Positions 1 to 8,960 of a stretch of DNA of 64,000 nucleotides are shown one piece after another. The DNA is from Armatimonadota bacterium (lineage in GTDB: Bacteria; Sysuimicrobiota; Sysuimicrobiia; Sysuimicrobiales; Humicultoraceae). Position 1 is the stretch's first letter; each line of letters begins with the position of its first letter. The notes under the pieces are model-generated. The model saw nothing but the letters and a program-made list of their open reading frames with translations. It made no database searches and was not told where the DNA came from. Both the position numbers and the translations under genes were made by a program. The DNA lies in the NCBI GenBank assembly GCA_031081715.1, contig JAVHMA010000002.1, forward strand, positions 62,001 through 126,000, written 5' to 3'.

Positions 1-252
1 TAGCCGCGCCGCCAGCGCGGCGCGCACGGCCTCGGGGGTGCGGGCCCGCGGGTCGCGGCGCACGGCGTCCACGATCGCGGCGCTGAGCGCGGCGCCCACG
101 TCCGCAGTGACGAGCAACTCCTCCAGCCGGTCGTAGAACGCCTCGTCGGGCGGTGCGGCGAGCAGGGCGTCCAGGCGCTCCCCGAACGTCTCGCGCGTGC
201 GCGCGAGCGACGCGCGCAGGCGCGCGAGCCAGCCCCGGGGCTCGGTGGCCAC
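1..252 (-). CDS. ftsY: Signal recognition particle receptor FtsY, N-terminal part (cut by window edge)
   Basis: The first 84 codons are visible, and the GTPase domain lies outside the window. The peptide begins VATEPRGWLARLRASLARTR and continues with LEELLVTADVGA. This matches the helical N domain of SRP-type GTPases, where the KTRE-like segment and the 'LEELL..aDvG' turn are characteristic. FtsY docks SRP-ribosome complexes at the membrane for co-translational insertion. The GTG start at 252 lies one base after the smc stop, so translation is probably coupled, and smc-ftsY adjacency is classical. Identity rests on the N domain plus context. Ffh shares this fold, but the neighbour and the N-terminal sequence favour FtsY. 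Confidence 0.85.
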   Translation of the reverse strand, partial: MATEPRGWLARLRASLARTRETFGERLDALLAAPPDEAFYDRLEELLVTADVGAALSAAIVDAVRRDPRARTPEAVRAALAARL

Positions 253-253
253 G

Positions 254-3200
254 CTACTCGGCGGGCAGGGCGACCACCGGGCGGGCGGCGTCCGGTGGGT
301 CGGCGGCCTCTTGCGGCGCGGCGTCCGGCGGCCGGTCGCCGTTGCCCGACGGCGGCACCAGGCGGACCGACACGATCGAGGAGAGCCCCGGCTCCTGCAT
401 GGTGACGCCGTAGAGGATGTCGGCAGCGGCCATCGTGCCCTTGTTGTGCGTGATGATGAGCACCTGCGTCCGCTCGGCCAGGTCGCGCAGCAGCTCGGTG
501 AACCGCTTCGTGTTGGCGTCGTCGAGTGCGGCCTCGACCTCGTCGAAGATGCAGAACGGGCTGGGGTGCACGCGCAGCATGGCGAAGATCAGCGTGAGCG
601 CCACCAGCGCGCGCTCTCCGCCCGAGAGCGCCACGAGCGGCCGGCGGCGCTTGCCCGGGAGCTGCGCGATGACCTCGAGCCCCGGCTCACCGCCGAGTTC
701 GTCCTCGACGAGCTCGAGCGCGCCCTCGCCCCCCTCGAACAGCCGCTGGAACAGGCGGCCGAACTCGCGGTTGACGTCCTCGAACGTCTGGTGGAAGCGC
801 ACGCGGAGCTGGGCGTTGATCTGCGCGATCGCCGCGCGCAGCGCGTCGCGCGAGGCGGCCAGGTCGTCGAGGTGGGCGCGCAGCGCCGCGGCGCGCGCGG
901 CCACCGCCGCGTGCTCCTCGATCGCGCGCAGGTTCACCGGGCCAAGCGCGGCCAGCGCCGCCTGCAGCTCGCCGGCGCGCCGCCGCGCCTCCTCACGCGA
1001 GCCCTCCAGGCGCCGCGTCGCCGCGGCGTCCAGGTCGATGCCGTACTGCTCCTGCAGCCGGACGGCCGCGGCGCCGAGCTCCGCCTCGGCCTGCGCGGCG
1101 CGGAGCTCGGTGCGATGCAGCGTCGCCTCGGCCGCGCGCGCGGCCTCGACGGCCTCGGCGTGCTCGGCCTGCCGCCGTACCAGCTCGTCGCGCAGCCTGG
1201 TGCGCTCGGCCGAGAGCCGCTCGACTTCCCGACGGTCCTCGGCCTGCCCGGCGGCGAGCCGGTCGTAGGCGGCGACCGCGGAGGCCCGCTGGCGCAGGAC
1301 CTCCTCCAGATCGTTCGCCAGCCTCTGGGCGGCCGCGGCGAGCGCGGCTTCGTGCGCCTCCAGCTCGGCCAGCGCCGCCGACCGGTCGGCGGCCCGCACC
1401 CGCGCGGCCTCGCCCTCGGCCAAGGCGGTGGCCAGCGCCATGCGCGCCGCGGTCAGCGCCTCGGTGGCGGTCACCTCGGCCGCGGTCGCGCGTCGCCGCG
1501 ACATCGTAGCCTCCGCGGCCGCGGCGTCGAGCGCCGCGACCTCCACCTCGAGGCGGCCGGCGTCGGCCTCGAGCCGGTCGAGCTCCGCCCGCAGGCGCGC
1601 GAGCGTCTCGCCGGCAGCCTGCACGTCCGCAGCCTGCGCGGTCTCCTGCTCGGCGGCCCGCGCGGCCTCGGCGTCGGCGCGCGCGACATCCGCCAGGCGA
1701 TCGGCCAGGAGGGCCGCGGCGGCCGCGCGGTCGGCCTGTGCCCGCTGCAGGCGGTCCGCGGCTGCGCGCAGGGCGGCCTCCGCTTCCGCTCGCCGGCCGC
1801 GCGCAGTCGCGGCATCCGCCGCCGCGCCGGCGGCGTCGGCGCGCAGCTGCGCGATCGTCTGGTGGCGGCCGAGCGGGCTTCCCTCACCCGCCGCCCCGGC
1901 CAGCACCACGACGCCGTCGGGGCCGAGTACCGCGCCGTCGGACGTCGCGATTGGACCGGTCGCGCCGCGCGCGCGCAGCGCCCACGCGGCGTCTAGGTCA
2001 TCGGCGAGGACCACGTCGCCGAGCAACGCCTCCAGCGCGGGGCGCAACGCCGGCTCGATCTCCACGACGTCCACCGCGCGGGCGCCCGCGAATGCCGGCG
2101 GAGCGGGTCGCGGGCGCGCCCCATCGAGCGCGAGCACGGCGACGCGGCCGCCGCCCTCGCGCCGCACGTGGTCGAGCACCGCGGCGAGCGAGGGGCGGTC
2201 GTCCACCACCAGGCAGTGCAGGCGGCCGCCGAGCGCGGCCGCGATCGCGGGCCGGTAGGCTTCGGGCACGCGGAGCAGGTTTGCGACAGCGCCGCGCAGC
2301 CCCGCGAAGCGGCCGGGGAGGGCCGCCGCCGCGAGCAGCACCGCGCGCGTGCCTTCCTCGAAGCCGAGGAACTGCGCGGCCGCCTCCTCCAGGGAGGCCA
2401 GGCGGGCCGCCAGGCTGTGCTCCGCCAGCTCCGCGGCGTGCGCCGCCTCCGCCGCCTCGGCCGCGGCGACGCGCGCCGCCTCGACCGCGGCACCGGCCGC
2501 GGTGAGTTCGTCCTCGCGCGCGCCCAGCGCGGCGCGCGCGTCACCAGCGGCGGCCCGGGCCTGCTGGCGCGCGGAGGCCAGACGGGCGGCCGCGTCGCCG
2601 AGCGCGCCGGCCTTGCGCGCTGCGGCCTCGATCGCCTGGGCCACCGTCTCGGCTCGTCCGCGGAGCGCCGCCAGGTCGGTGCGGGTCTGCGCCAGCGCGC
2701 GGGCGGCCTCGAGGGCCGCCGCCTGCGCGGCCGCGGCCTGGGCCTCCGCGGCCTCGGCCTGGCGAGCGGCCGAGTCCACCTCGGCCTCGGCTGCGTCCAC
2801 CTCGCGGCGCAGCACCTCCACGCGAGCGGCGGCCTCGGCCGCCGCCCGCGTGAGCGCCGCCGCATCATCGGCCATTGTGGCGCGTACCTGCGCCAGGCGC
2901 GCCCGCTCCGCCTCCAGGTCCGCGGCGCGGGCGCGTAACCCGTCGGCCTGTCCGTCCAGGGCCTGCACCTCGCCGGCGCGCGCGCGCAGGGTCTCCGCGC
3001 CGTCGAGCAACCGCTGCTGACCCACCTCCCAGGCACCGGTCGTCGAGGTGAGCTGCGCCTCGATCATCGCCACGTCCGCGGCGGCCTCCACCACGCGGCG
3101 CTCGGCCGCGGCGAGCGCGTCGCGGTCGGCGTCGCGCTGACCGGTCAGCCGGGTCACCGCGGCCAGCAGCCGGCGCGCCTCGTCCGCGAACAGCGCCATC

Positions 3201-3877
3201 TCGAGCTCGCGCAGCTCCTCGCTGTACGTCTGGTGCCGGGTGGCGGCATCGGCCTGCTCGGCGAGCGCGGCCTCCTGGCGTGCGAGCTCCTCGGCCAGGT
3301 CGGCCAGACGGTCCAGGTGCGCCTGCGCGCGCTCCAGCCTCCGTTCGGCTTCCAGACGCTGGCGCTTGTGGCGTGCCAGCCCCGCGGCCTCCTCGAGCCA
3401 GTGGCGCCGCTCCAGCGGATTGGCCCGGAGCACGGCGTCCACCTCGCCCTGCCCGATGAGCGCATAGGACCGCCCGCCGAGCCCCGTGCCCAGGAACAGC
3501 ATCTGGATGTCGCGCAGCCGGCAGTCCACGCGGTTGAGCGCGAACTGTCCCTCCCCACCCCGTGTCACGGTCCGGGTCACCGTGACCTCGCTGAAGGCGA
3601 CCGGCAGCAGGCCAGTGCTGTTGTCGAAGGTGAGCGCGACCTGGGCCAGTCCGGTAGGCCGACGCGTGGCGCTGCCGGAGAAAATGACATCCTCCATCCG
3701 CGCGCCCCGCAACAGGCGCGCGTTGGTCTCGCCTAGCGCCCACCGGATACCGTCGAAGATGTTGCTCTTGCCGCTGCCGTTGGGACCGACGATGGCGGTA
3801 ATGCCCGGGTGGAACTCGAGCTCGGTGCGGTCCACGAACGTCTTGAACCCCATCAGTTCGAGCCTGCGAAGCTGCAC
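254..3877 (-). CDS. smc: Chromosome segregation protein SMC
   Basis: The 1207-residue protein has full SMC architecture. The N-terminal head carries Walker A GPNGSGKSN near residues 31-39 and an LIGQGEVDAVL segment. A very Ala/Arg/Glu-rich coiled coil follows, with a hinge near residues 500-660 (GLRGAVANLL, HCLVVDD). A second coil leads to the C-terminal head with signature LSGGERALVAL near residue 1085 and Walker B CIFDEVEAALDD near 1110. With ScpA and ScpB it compacts and segregates the chromosome; neither kleisin gene is in the window. The GTG start at 3877 follows a strong GGAGGAG ribosome-binding site. The usual upstream rnc and acpP are absent, and a GT4 gene sits there instead. Confidence 0.97.
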   Translation of the reverse strand: MQLRRLELMGFKTFVDRTELEFHPGITAIVGPNGSGKSNIFDGIRWALGETNARLLRGARMEDVIFSGSATRRPTGLAQVALTFDNSTGLLPVAFSEVTVTRTVTRGGEGQFALNRVDCRLRDIQMLFLGTGLGGRSYALIGQGEVDAVLRANPLERRHWLEEAAGLARHKRQRLEAERRLERAQAHLDRLADLAEELARQEAALAEQADAATRHQTYSEELRELEMALFADEARRLLAAVTRLTGQRDADRDALAAAERRVVEAAADVAMIEAQLTSTTGAWEVGQQRLLDGAETLRARAGEVQALDGQADGLRARAADLEAERARLAQVRATMADDAAALTRAAAEAAARVEVLRREVDAAEAEVDSAARQAEAAEAQAAAAQAAALEAARALAQTRTDLAALRGRAETVAQAIEAAARKAGALGDAAARLASARQQARAAAGDARAALGAREDELTAAGAAVEAARVAAAEAAEAAHAAELAEHSLAARLASLEEAAAQFLGFEEGTRAVLLAAAALPGRFAGLRGAVANLLRVPEAYRPAIAAALGGRLHCLVVDDRPSLAAVLDHVRREGGGRVAVLALDGARPRPAPPAFAGARAVDVVEIEPALRPALEALLGDVVLADDLDAAWALRARGATGPIATSDGAVLGPDGVVVLAGAAGEGSPLGRHQTIAQLRADAAGAAADAATARGRRAEAEAALRAAADRLQRAQADRAAAAALLADRLADVARADAEAARAAEQETAQAADVQAAGETLARLRAELDRLEADAGRLEVEVAALDAAAAEATMSRRRATAAEVTATEALTAARMALATALAEGEAARVRAADRSAALAELEAHEAALAAAAQRLANDLEEVLRQRASAVAAYDRLAAGQAEDRREVERLSAERTRLRDELVRRQAEHAEAVEAARAAEATLHRTELRAAQAEAELGAAAVRLQEQYGIDLDAAATRRLEGSREEARRRAGELQAALAALGPVNLRAIEEHAAVAARAAALRAHLDDLAASRDALRAAIAQINAQLRVRFHQTFEDVNREFGRLFQRLFEGGEGALELVEDELGGEPGLEVIAQLPGKRRRPLVALSGGERALVALTLIFAMLRVHPSPFCIFDEVEAALDDANTKRFTELLRDLAERTQVLIITHNKGTMAAADILYGVTMQEPGLSSIVSVRLVPPSGNGDRPPDAAPQEAADPPDAARPVVALPAE

Positions 3878-3946
3878 GCTGCGTCTCCTCCTCGACTCGG
3901 GCCGGCATGCGGCCCGCCCGGGCTCCTCGCGCGGCCGCGCCGCGGA

Positions 3947-5215
3947 TCACTCGGGTGCGGCGATGGTGGGTGCGTCGGTCCGTACGTACCGGTAGAGCGC
4001 CACGAGCCTCTGCACGACCTGGTCGATCGCGTACCGCCGGGCGGCGACCCGGCCCGCGGCCGCGTAGCGCCGGCGCAGGTCGGCGTCGTCGATCAGCCGC
4101 CGGATGGCCTCGGCCAGCCGCGCCGCGTCTGGCCCGGTCAAGAGACCGGTCTCCCCATTGCGCACCGCCTCGGCCACGCCGCCCGCGCCCACGGCGGCGA
4201 CGGCGAGCCCGGCGGCCATCGCTTCCACCACGACGAGCCCCTGGGTCTCGGTCGGCGACGCGAACGCGAACAGGTCGGCGGCCGCGTAGCAGTCCAGCAC
4301 GCGGTCGTGCGCGAGCGGACCCGAGAACACCACCTGCCCGGCGATCCCGAGCTCGCCCGCGAGCGCGCGCAACTCGGGCTGTTGCGGCCCGCCGCCGACC
4401 ACGAGCAGCCGGGCCGGCCCGCCCTGCGCCGCGGCCGCAAACGCCGCGAGCAGCACGTCGAAGCGCTTCTCGCGCGCGAGCCGGCCGACCGTGATGACAA
4501 GCGGCGCGCCGGCCGGGATGCCGTAGCGGGGGCGGACCCACGCGGGGTCCAGCCGCTCAAACCGCGCCAGGTCCAGCCCGGCCGTCGGCAGGACCTCCAC
4601 CGGTGCCCGGACCCCGGAGGCGACCAGATGCGCACGCACGACGTCCGACGGCGCGATCACGAGCGCGCACTGGTTGCAGTAACGGGCCGTGTAGCGCGTG
4701 ACCACCTGGCGCGAGAAGTCGTGCGAGACCAGCGGCACATAGTGCACGTACTCGGAGTACATGGTGTGATGGGTGAACACCAGGGGCAACCCGAGCCGGC
4801 GGGCCGCGTAGCGGCCCGCCGCGCCCATCAGGAACGGCGAGTGGGTGTGCACGACATCCAGCCGGCGGCGCCGCAGGTCGGCCAGGAACCGCCTGGCGAA
4901 GGGGATCGCCAGAGGAAAGTCGGGCACGCCGGGCGCGCGCACCGAAGGGAAGCGGACCACCTCGGGGTCGTCGTCGGCATACCCGGGGTACCCGGGCGCG
5001 TACACCGTGGCGGTGTGGCCCTGGCGCCGCAGCTCGGCGACGAACGCCGCCACCGACCGGACCACGCCGCTGATCCGCGGCAGGTACGAGTCGGAGAACA
5101 TCCCGACGCGGACGCGGCCCGCGTCACCGACCGGACGGTCGATGCTCCACCCCCGCGCGACCGACGAGCGTCGGCCGCCGCGCGCTGCGCACGCCCCAGG
5201 GGTTCGCGGCCTCAC
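3947..5215 (-). CDS. GT4-family glycosyltransferase
   Basis: GT-B fold glycosyltransferase of family GT4. The N-terminal acceptor domain starts at VGMFSDSYLPRISGVV, contains HTHSPFLMGAAGRYAARR and reaches MYSEYVHYVP. The nucleotide-sugar domain includes VGRLAREKRFDVLL and the donor-binding stretch SPTETQGLVVVEAMAAGLA. Closest in style to diacylglycerol glucosyl/galactosyltransferases and phosphatidylinositol mannosyltransferase-like enzymes, so a membrane glycolipid role is plausible but not shown. I chose the GTG at 5215 because it overlaps the upstream stop as GTGA and is preceded by GGGGAGAGG. This adds about 38 residues before the homologous core. The next in-frame start is ATG at 5101, which would begin inside the conserved first strand. 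Confidence 0.88.
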   Translation of the reverse strand: MRPRTPGACAARGGRRSSVARGWSIDRPVGDAGRVRVGMFSDSYLPRISGVVRSVAAFVAELRRQGHTATVYAPGYPGYADDDPEVVRFPSVRAPGVPDFPLAIPFARRFLADLRRRRLDVVHTHSPFLMGAAGRYAARRLGLPLVFTHHTMYSEYVHYVPLVSHDFSRQVVTRYTARYCNQCALVIAPSDVVRAHLVASGVRAPVEVLPTAGLDLARFERLDPAWVRPRYGIPAGAPLVITVGRLAREKRFDVLLAAFAAAAQGGPARLLVVGGGPQQPELRALAGELGIAGQVVFSGPLAHDRVLDCYAAADLFAFASPTETQGLVVVEAMAAGLAVAAVGAGGVAEAVRNGETGLLTGPDAARLAEAIRRLIDDADLRRRYAAAGRVAARRYAIDQVVQRLVALYRYVRTDAPTIAAPE

Positions 5216-5712
5216 CGGCCTCTCCCCTGCCAGGCCGCGGCCGCCAGGCCGGCGGACAGCCGCCTGACCTCGAATGCGACCGCCGGCGCGTGCGGGATCA
5301 GCGCCGCGCGCGCGCGCGCGATCGCGGGCTGCGCCCAGCCGGGCGCGCGCCGCGCCTCGTCGTCGTCGAGGATCTCGACGCCGCCTGAAGCGGTGACCAG
5401 CACGTCGAGCGCCAGGTCGAGCCACCGGACCTCGGTGGGAGCAAGCATGACGTCGGTCGCCGCGTTCAGGTAGACGCCCAGGGTGCGGCCGCCGGCGTCC
5501 AGCCAGTGATACGCGGTATACGGCCGGTCGGGCCAGTAGTGGCCGACCGTCACCGTGCCGGCGGGGAGCGCGAGCGTGCCCACGGCCGCGGGCTGCGGGA
5601 GCGCGTAGCGCAGCGCGACCCATCTGGGCGCGCGGCCCAGCAGCGTGCAGGCGAAGCGCCACTCGCGGCCATCCAGGGTCCGCTTGATCTCGACGACCTC
5701 CGCTCCAATCAT
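5212..5712 (-). CDS. DUF402 family protein (FomD/Ntdp-like)
   Basis: The 166-residue protein has the DUF402 core: HYWPDRPYTAYHWLDAGGRT, then GVYLNAATDV, then RWLDLALDVLV and EILDDDEARR near residues 120-135. The conserved Asp/Glu cluster in the last segments is where characterised relatives (Ntdp-type nucleoside phosphatases, FomD) bind divalent metal. A phosphohydrolase acting on a nucleotide or nucleotide-activated substrate is a reasonable guess, but the true substrate is unknown. Its TGA overlaps the GTG of the downstream glycosyltransferase, so the two products are made together. That might suggest work on a sugar nucleotide or its product. Confidence 0.75.
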   Translation of the reverse strand: MIGAEVVEIKRTLDGREWRFACTLLGRAPRWVALRYALPQPAAVGTLALPAGTVTVGHYWPDRPYTAYHWLDAGGRTLGVYLNAATDVMLAPTEVRWLDLALDVLVTASGGVEILDDDEARRAPGWAQPAIARARAALIPHAPAVAFEVRRLSAGLAAAAWQGRGR

Positions 5713-5784
5713 CCGCGCCCCGGCCCCAAATGCGACGGAGCGGCGCCCTCGCGCCGCCCCGCGCGATCCCTCACCTCGGTTGAC

Positions 5785-5863
5785 TGGTCGGGGAGGGGGG
5801 ATTTGAACCCCCGGCCTCAGCGTCCCGAACGCTGCGCGCTAAACCAAGCTGCGCCACTCCCCG
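5785..5863 (-). tRNA. tRNA-Pro (anticodon CGG), CCA encoded
   Basis: Read on the minus strand, the acceptor stem CGGGGAG pairs with CTCCCCG. The anticodon arm is CAGCG-TTCGGGA-CGCTG with anticodon CGG, decoding CCG proline codons. The T arm is GGGGG-TTCAAAT-CCCCC. The discriminator is A and the terminal CCA is encoded at 5785-5787. All four arms fold without mismatch in the parts I checked. CCG should be a heavily used proline codon at this GC content. Confidence 0.97.
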
Positions 5864-5905
5864 ACGCCGTTCCTCATTCTAGTCCCACACGCGGCGCCGG
5901 GCAAG

Positions 5906-7150
5906 TCAGGCGTCGTCGGGCCCGGACGTCTGCTCCGCGACCGGTGCCGGCTCGTCGCCGCGCGGCTCCACGACCTGCCGCAGCAGCTCGCCCACCGCGT
6001 CGCCGATCGTGACCCGGCCCTCGTCCTCCTGCCCCCGCAGGTACTCCTTGACCCGCTTGCGCTCGGCCTCACGGGCCACGCGCCGGAGGCTCGCGATCAT
6101 CCGGCGCTCCTCCGGACGGATGTCGGTGATCATCGCCTCCACCGTCTGCCCGACCTCGACCGCGTCCTCCACTTTGCCGACCCGCTTCTCCGCGAGCTCG
6201 GAGATCGGAATGAACGCGTCCACGTCGCGCAGTCGCAGGAACGCGCCCGAGGCGACGGTGCGGACAATCTTCCCGCGGACCAGGTCGCCGGTGTGGTAGC
6301 GCTCCGTCACCTCGGCCCAGGGGTCTTCCAGGATCTGCTTGAGGCCCAGCGAGATCTTGCCCGACTCGCGGTCCACGCGCAGGACCTGCACCTTCAGGCG
6401 CTGGTTGCGGCGGACCACCTCGGACGGGTGCCGGATGTAGGTCCAGGCCATCTCGCTGATCGGCAACAGACCGTCTACCCCGCCCAGGTCGATGAAGGCG
6501 CCGAAGTCGGTGATGCGCTTCACCGTCCCCTCCACGATCTCCCCTTCCTGGAGGGTGCCGAGCAGAGTCTCCTTGCGGCTCCTGCGCTCCTCCTCCGCGG
6601 CCTGCTTGTGCGAGAGGATGACACGGCCCTTGCCCCGGTCGACCTCGATCACGCGCAGCGGGATCGACTGGCCCACGAACCACTCGAACCGTCGGCCCTT
6701 CGCCAGCGAGAGGTCCACGTGCGAGCCGGGCACGAACCCGCGGATGCCGAGGTCGACCACTAGGCCGCCCTTCACCTTGTCCACGACCATCGCGTGCAGG
6801 ATGGTCCCGTCCTGGTGCGCGGCAATCACACGATCCCAGGCGGCCATGAAGTCGGCGCGCTTCTTGCTGAGGATGATGTTGCCCTCCTCGCCCTCCACGC
6901 GCATCACCATTACATCGATACGGTCGCCGACCGCCACGGGTTCGGGCTCGTCGCCCCGCCGCGCGAGCTCCCGCGGCGGGATCAGCCCCTCCGACTTGGC
7001 GCCGATGTCCACCAGGACACCCTCGGTGTCCACGCGGACGACCGTGCCCTTCACGATCTGGCGCTCCTGGAGCGTGGGCACGGCCTCCGAGAGATCGACC
7101 GTCTCGGTGCGCGCGCCCTGCTCGTCGGCGGCCGCCGTTTCGCTCTCCAT
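5906..7150 (-). CDS. rpsA: S1 RNA-binding domain protein (short RpsA/YpfD type)
   Basis: The 414-residue protein has four S1 OB-fold repeats, at roughly residues 30-103, 118-190, 204-280 and 290-364. The third is the most canonical (GTVKRITDFGAFIDLGGVDG). This four-domain form resembles the short S1 of Firmicutes and Actinobacteria rather than the six-domain E. coli S1. Such proteins bind mRNA on or near the 30S subunit. The ATG at 7150 (MESETAAAD) was chosen because the conserved region starts about 28 residues later; upstream sequence in this frame has no S1 similarity. A leader of about 100 bp separates it from the deacetylase gene. The C-terminal 50 residues are charged and unstructured. 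Confidence 0.92.
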   Translation of the reverse strand: MESETAAADEQGARTETVDLSEAVPTLQERQIVKGTVVRVDTEGVLVDIGAKSEGLIPPRELARRGDEPEPVAVGDRIDVMVMRVEGEEGNIILSKKRADFMAAWDRVIAAHQDGTILHAMVVDKVKGGLVVDLGIRGFVPGSHVDLSLAKGRRFEWFVGQSIPLRVIEVDRGKGRVILSHKQAAEEERRSRKETLLGTLQEGEIVEGTVKRITDFGAFIDLGGVDGLLPISEMAWTYIRHPSEVVRRNQRLKVQVLRVDRESGKISLGLKQILEDPWAEVTERYHTGDLVRGKIVRTVASGAFLRLRDVDAFIPISELAEKRVGKVEDAVEVGQTVEAMITDIRPEERRMIASLRRVAREAERKRVKEYLRGQEDEGRVTIGDAVGELLRQVVEPRGDEPAPVAEQTSGPDDA

Positions 7151-7257
7151 AGCCCTCGCCGCCCTCCCGGGACTGACAGGCCCCGGCGGCAGACGCTCGC
7201 CAGGGGCGACGTTGCTACTTCGCCGCCCCAGAACCCGTTCCTGCCCTGACGTCGTGG

Positions 7258-8295
7258 CTAGAGGCGCCAGTGGTGGAGCAGCACGCGGCGCGCTTCCCGC
7301 ACCCGGGGCCAAATCGCCGCCGGCGGGGCCTCGGGCGGCGGATTCTCGATCGGCGCGCTCCCGGCCCCGCGGCCGGCCAGCACCGCCACCGTGGCCGCAG
7401 CCGAGGCCGCCAGCGCCTCGAGATCGTAACCGCCCTCCAGGACCGCCAGCACCGGCGCGTCCAGGGCCCGGGCGGCCTCGTCCAGCAGGGTCGTGAGCCG
7501 GGCGAACCCCCGCGCGGTCACGACCATCCCGCCCAGCGGGTCCGCGAAGTGGGCGTCGTACCCCGCCGAGACCACCAGCAGCTCGGGCCGCCAGGCGTGC
7601 GCGAGCGGGAGCACGATCTCCGTGAACACGTCCTGGTAACCACCGTCCCCCGTCTGCGCGGGCAGCGGCACGTTCACGGTGAAGCCCTCGCCCGGTCCTT
7701 CGCCCACCTCCTCCACGGCACCGGTGCCCGGGTACCAGTACTCCTGGTGCACCGACACGAAGAGCACGGACGGGTCGCGGAGGAAGATCGCCTGCGTGCC
7801 ATTGCCGTGGTGGACATCCCAGTCCACGATCATCACGCGGGCCTTGCCGGCGCGCCGGGCCGCGGTCGCGGCGACCGCGGCGTTGTTGAACAGGCAGAAA
7901 CCCATCCCGCGGTCGGGCAGCGCGTGGTGCCCGGGAGGCCGGACCGCGACGAAGGCTCGCGGCGCCTCGCCGGCGCACAGCGCCTCGGCCGCGCGCTGGG
8001 CCGCGCCCGCTGCGTGCCGCGCGGCGCGGGCCGAGTGGACCCCGACCGACGTGTCCGCGTCGAGCCACCCGCCGCCCGCCGCGGCGAGCATGTCCACGTG
8101 CGCGATGTAGCTCCGACGGTGCACGGCCTCGAGCAGGTCGTCCGCTACCGCCGGCGCCTCCACCGTGGACAGCTCGGCCAGCCCCAGCCCCTCGACGGCC
8201 TGCCAGACGGCGCGCAGCCGTGCCGGCCGCTCAGGGTGGCCGGGCGGGGTATCGTGACGTTCTCCACTCGGGTGGGTGACGTGCAGGACCTTCAT
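7258..8295 (-). CDS. Class II-type histone deacetylase / AcuC-AphA family deacetylase
   Basis: The 345-residue protein has the arginase-deacetylase fold. Diagnostic segments are HDTPPGHPERPARL (N-terminus), RPPGHHALPDRGMGF with the active-site His pair, DWDVHHGNGTQAIF and SAGYDAHFADPLGG with the zinc-binding Asp/His/Asp set, and EGGYDLEALA near the C-terminus. Bacterial members deacetylate acetyl-polyamines, acetyl-lysine on proteins such as acetyl-CoA synthetase, or small acyl amides. The real substrate cannot be told here. The ATG at 8295 overlaps the rpe stop as ATGA, making it the last member of the coupled rlmN-kinase-rpe-deacetylase run. No acetyltransferase or acs gene is nearby. Confidence 0.93.
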   Translation of the reverse strand: MKVLHVTHPSGERHDTPPGHPERPARLRAVWQAVEGLGLAELSTVEAPAVADDLLEAVHRRSYIAHVDMLAAAGGGWLDADTSVGVHSARAARHAAGAAQRAAEALCAGEAPRAFVAVRPPGHHALPDRGMGFCLFNNAAVAATAARRAGKARVMIVDWDVHHGNGTQAIFLRDPSVLFVSVHQEYWYPGTGAVEEVGEGPGEGFTVNVPLPAQTGDGGYQDVFTEIVLPLAHAWRPELLVVSAGYDAHFADPLGGMVVTARGFARLTTLLDEAARALDAPVLAVLEGGYDLEALAASAAATVAVLAGRGAGSAPIENPPPEAPPAAIWPRVREARRVLLHHWRL

Positions 8296-8960
8296 GCGCC
8301 GGCCGCCGCGCGCAGCCTCGCCACCGCGGCCTCGATCCCCTCCGGGGCCCGGAAGATCGCCGACGCGGCGACGAGCACGTCGGCCCCGGCCGCGACCGCC
8401 GCGGGCGCGGTCGCGGGTGAAATGCCGCCATCGACGGCCACCCACGCGAGGGCGGGGAGCAGCGTGCGCAGGCGGCCGATCTTGGGCAGCACGGAGGCGA
8501 TGAACGCCTGGCCAGCGTACCCGGGGTTCACGCTCATCACCACCGCGCCGTCCGCGACATCCGCGAGCGCGGCAACCGCGTCCGCGGGCGTCCCCGGGTT
8601 CAGCGCGACGCCCGCCTGCAGCCCGAGTGCGCGGATCGCGCCGAGGACCCGGTGGACGTGCACGGCCGCCTCGACGTGCACGGTGATGGTGGACGCGCCC
8701 GCGCGGGCGAAGGCCTCGATGTGACGCTCCGGGTGCTCGACCATCAGGTGCACGTCCAGCGGCAGGGCCGTGGCGCGCCGCAGCGCCTCCACGACGACCG
8801 GGCCCATGGTGATCGGGGGGACGAAGTGGCCGTCCATCACGTCCACGTGCACGCGGTCGGCGCCGGCGCGCTGCGCGGCGCGCACGGCCTCGCCCAGCGC
8901 GGCGAAGTCAGCGCTGAGCACGCTGGCGGCGATGGCGGCGCGCCCGGGCGCGCCGCTCAC
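8292..8960 (-). CDS. rpe: Ribulose-phosphate 3-epimerase
   Basis: The 222-residue TIM barrel interconverts ribulose 5-phosphate and xylulose 5-phosphate in the pentose phosphate pathway. Visible signatures are IAASVLSADFAALGEAV, the metal-binding HVDVMDGHFVPPITMG, LDVHLMVEHPERHI, VMSVNPGYAGQAFI and the phosphate-binding VDGGISPATAPA. The GTG start at 8960 overlaps the upstream kinase stop (GTGA), and its own stop overlaps the deacetylase start. In Bacillus-like genomes rpe also lies directly after the PASTA kinase and CpgA; here cpgA (rsgA) is missing. Confidence 0.97.
   Translation of the reverse strand: MSGAPGRAAIAASVLSADFAALGEAVRAAQRAGADRVHVDVMDGHFVPPITMGPVVVEALRRATALPLDVHLMVEHPERHIEAFARAGASTITVHVEAAVHVHRVLGAIRALGLQAGVALNPGTPADAVAALADVADGAVVMSVNPGYAGQAFIASVLPKIGRLRTLLPALAWVAVDGGISPATAPAAVAAGADVLVAASAIFRAPEGIEAAVARLRAAAGA

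Noticed and set aside
197-1996. A 599-residue plus-strand open frame opposite smc
   Set aside because: Same reason: low-complexity Arg/Gly/Ala content, no ribosome-binding site, and smc coding is unambiguous on the other strand.
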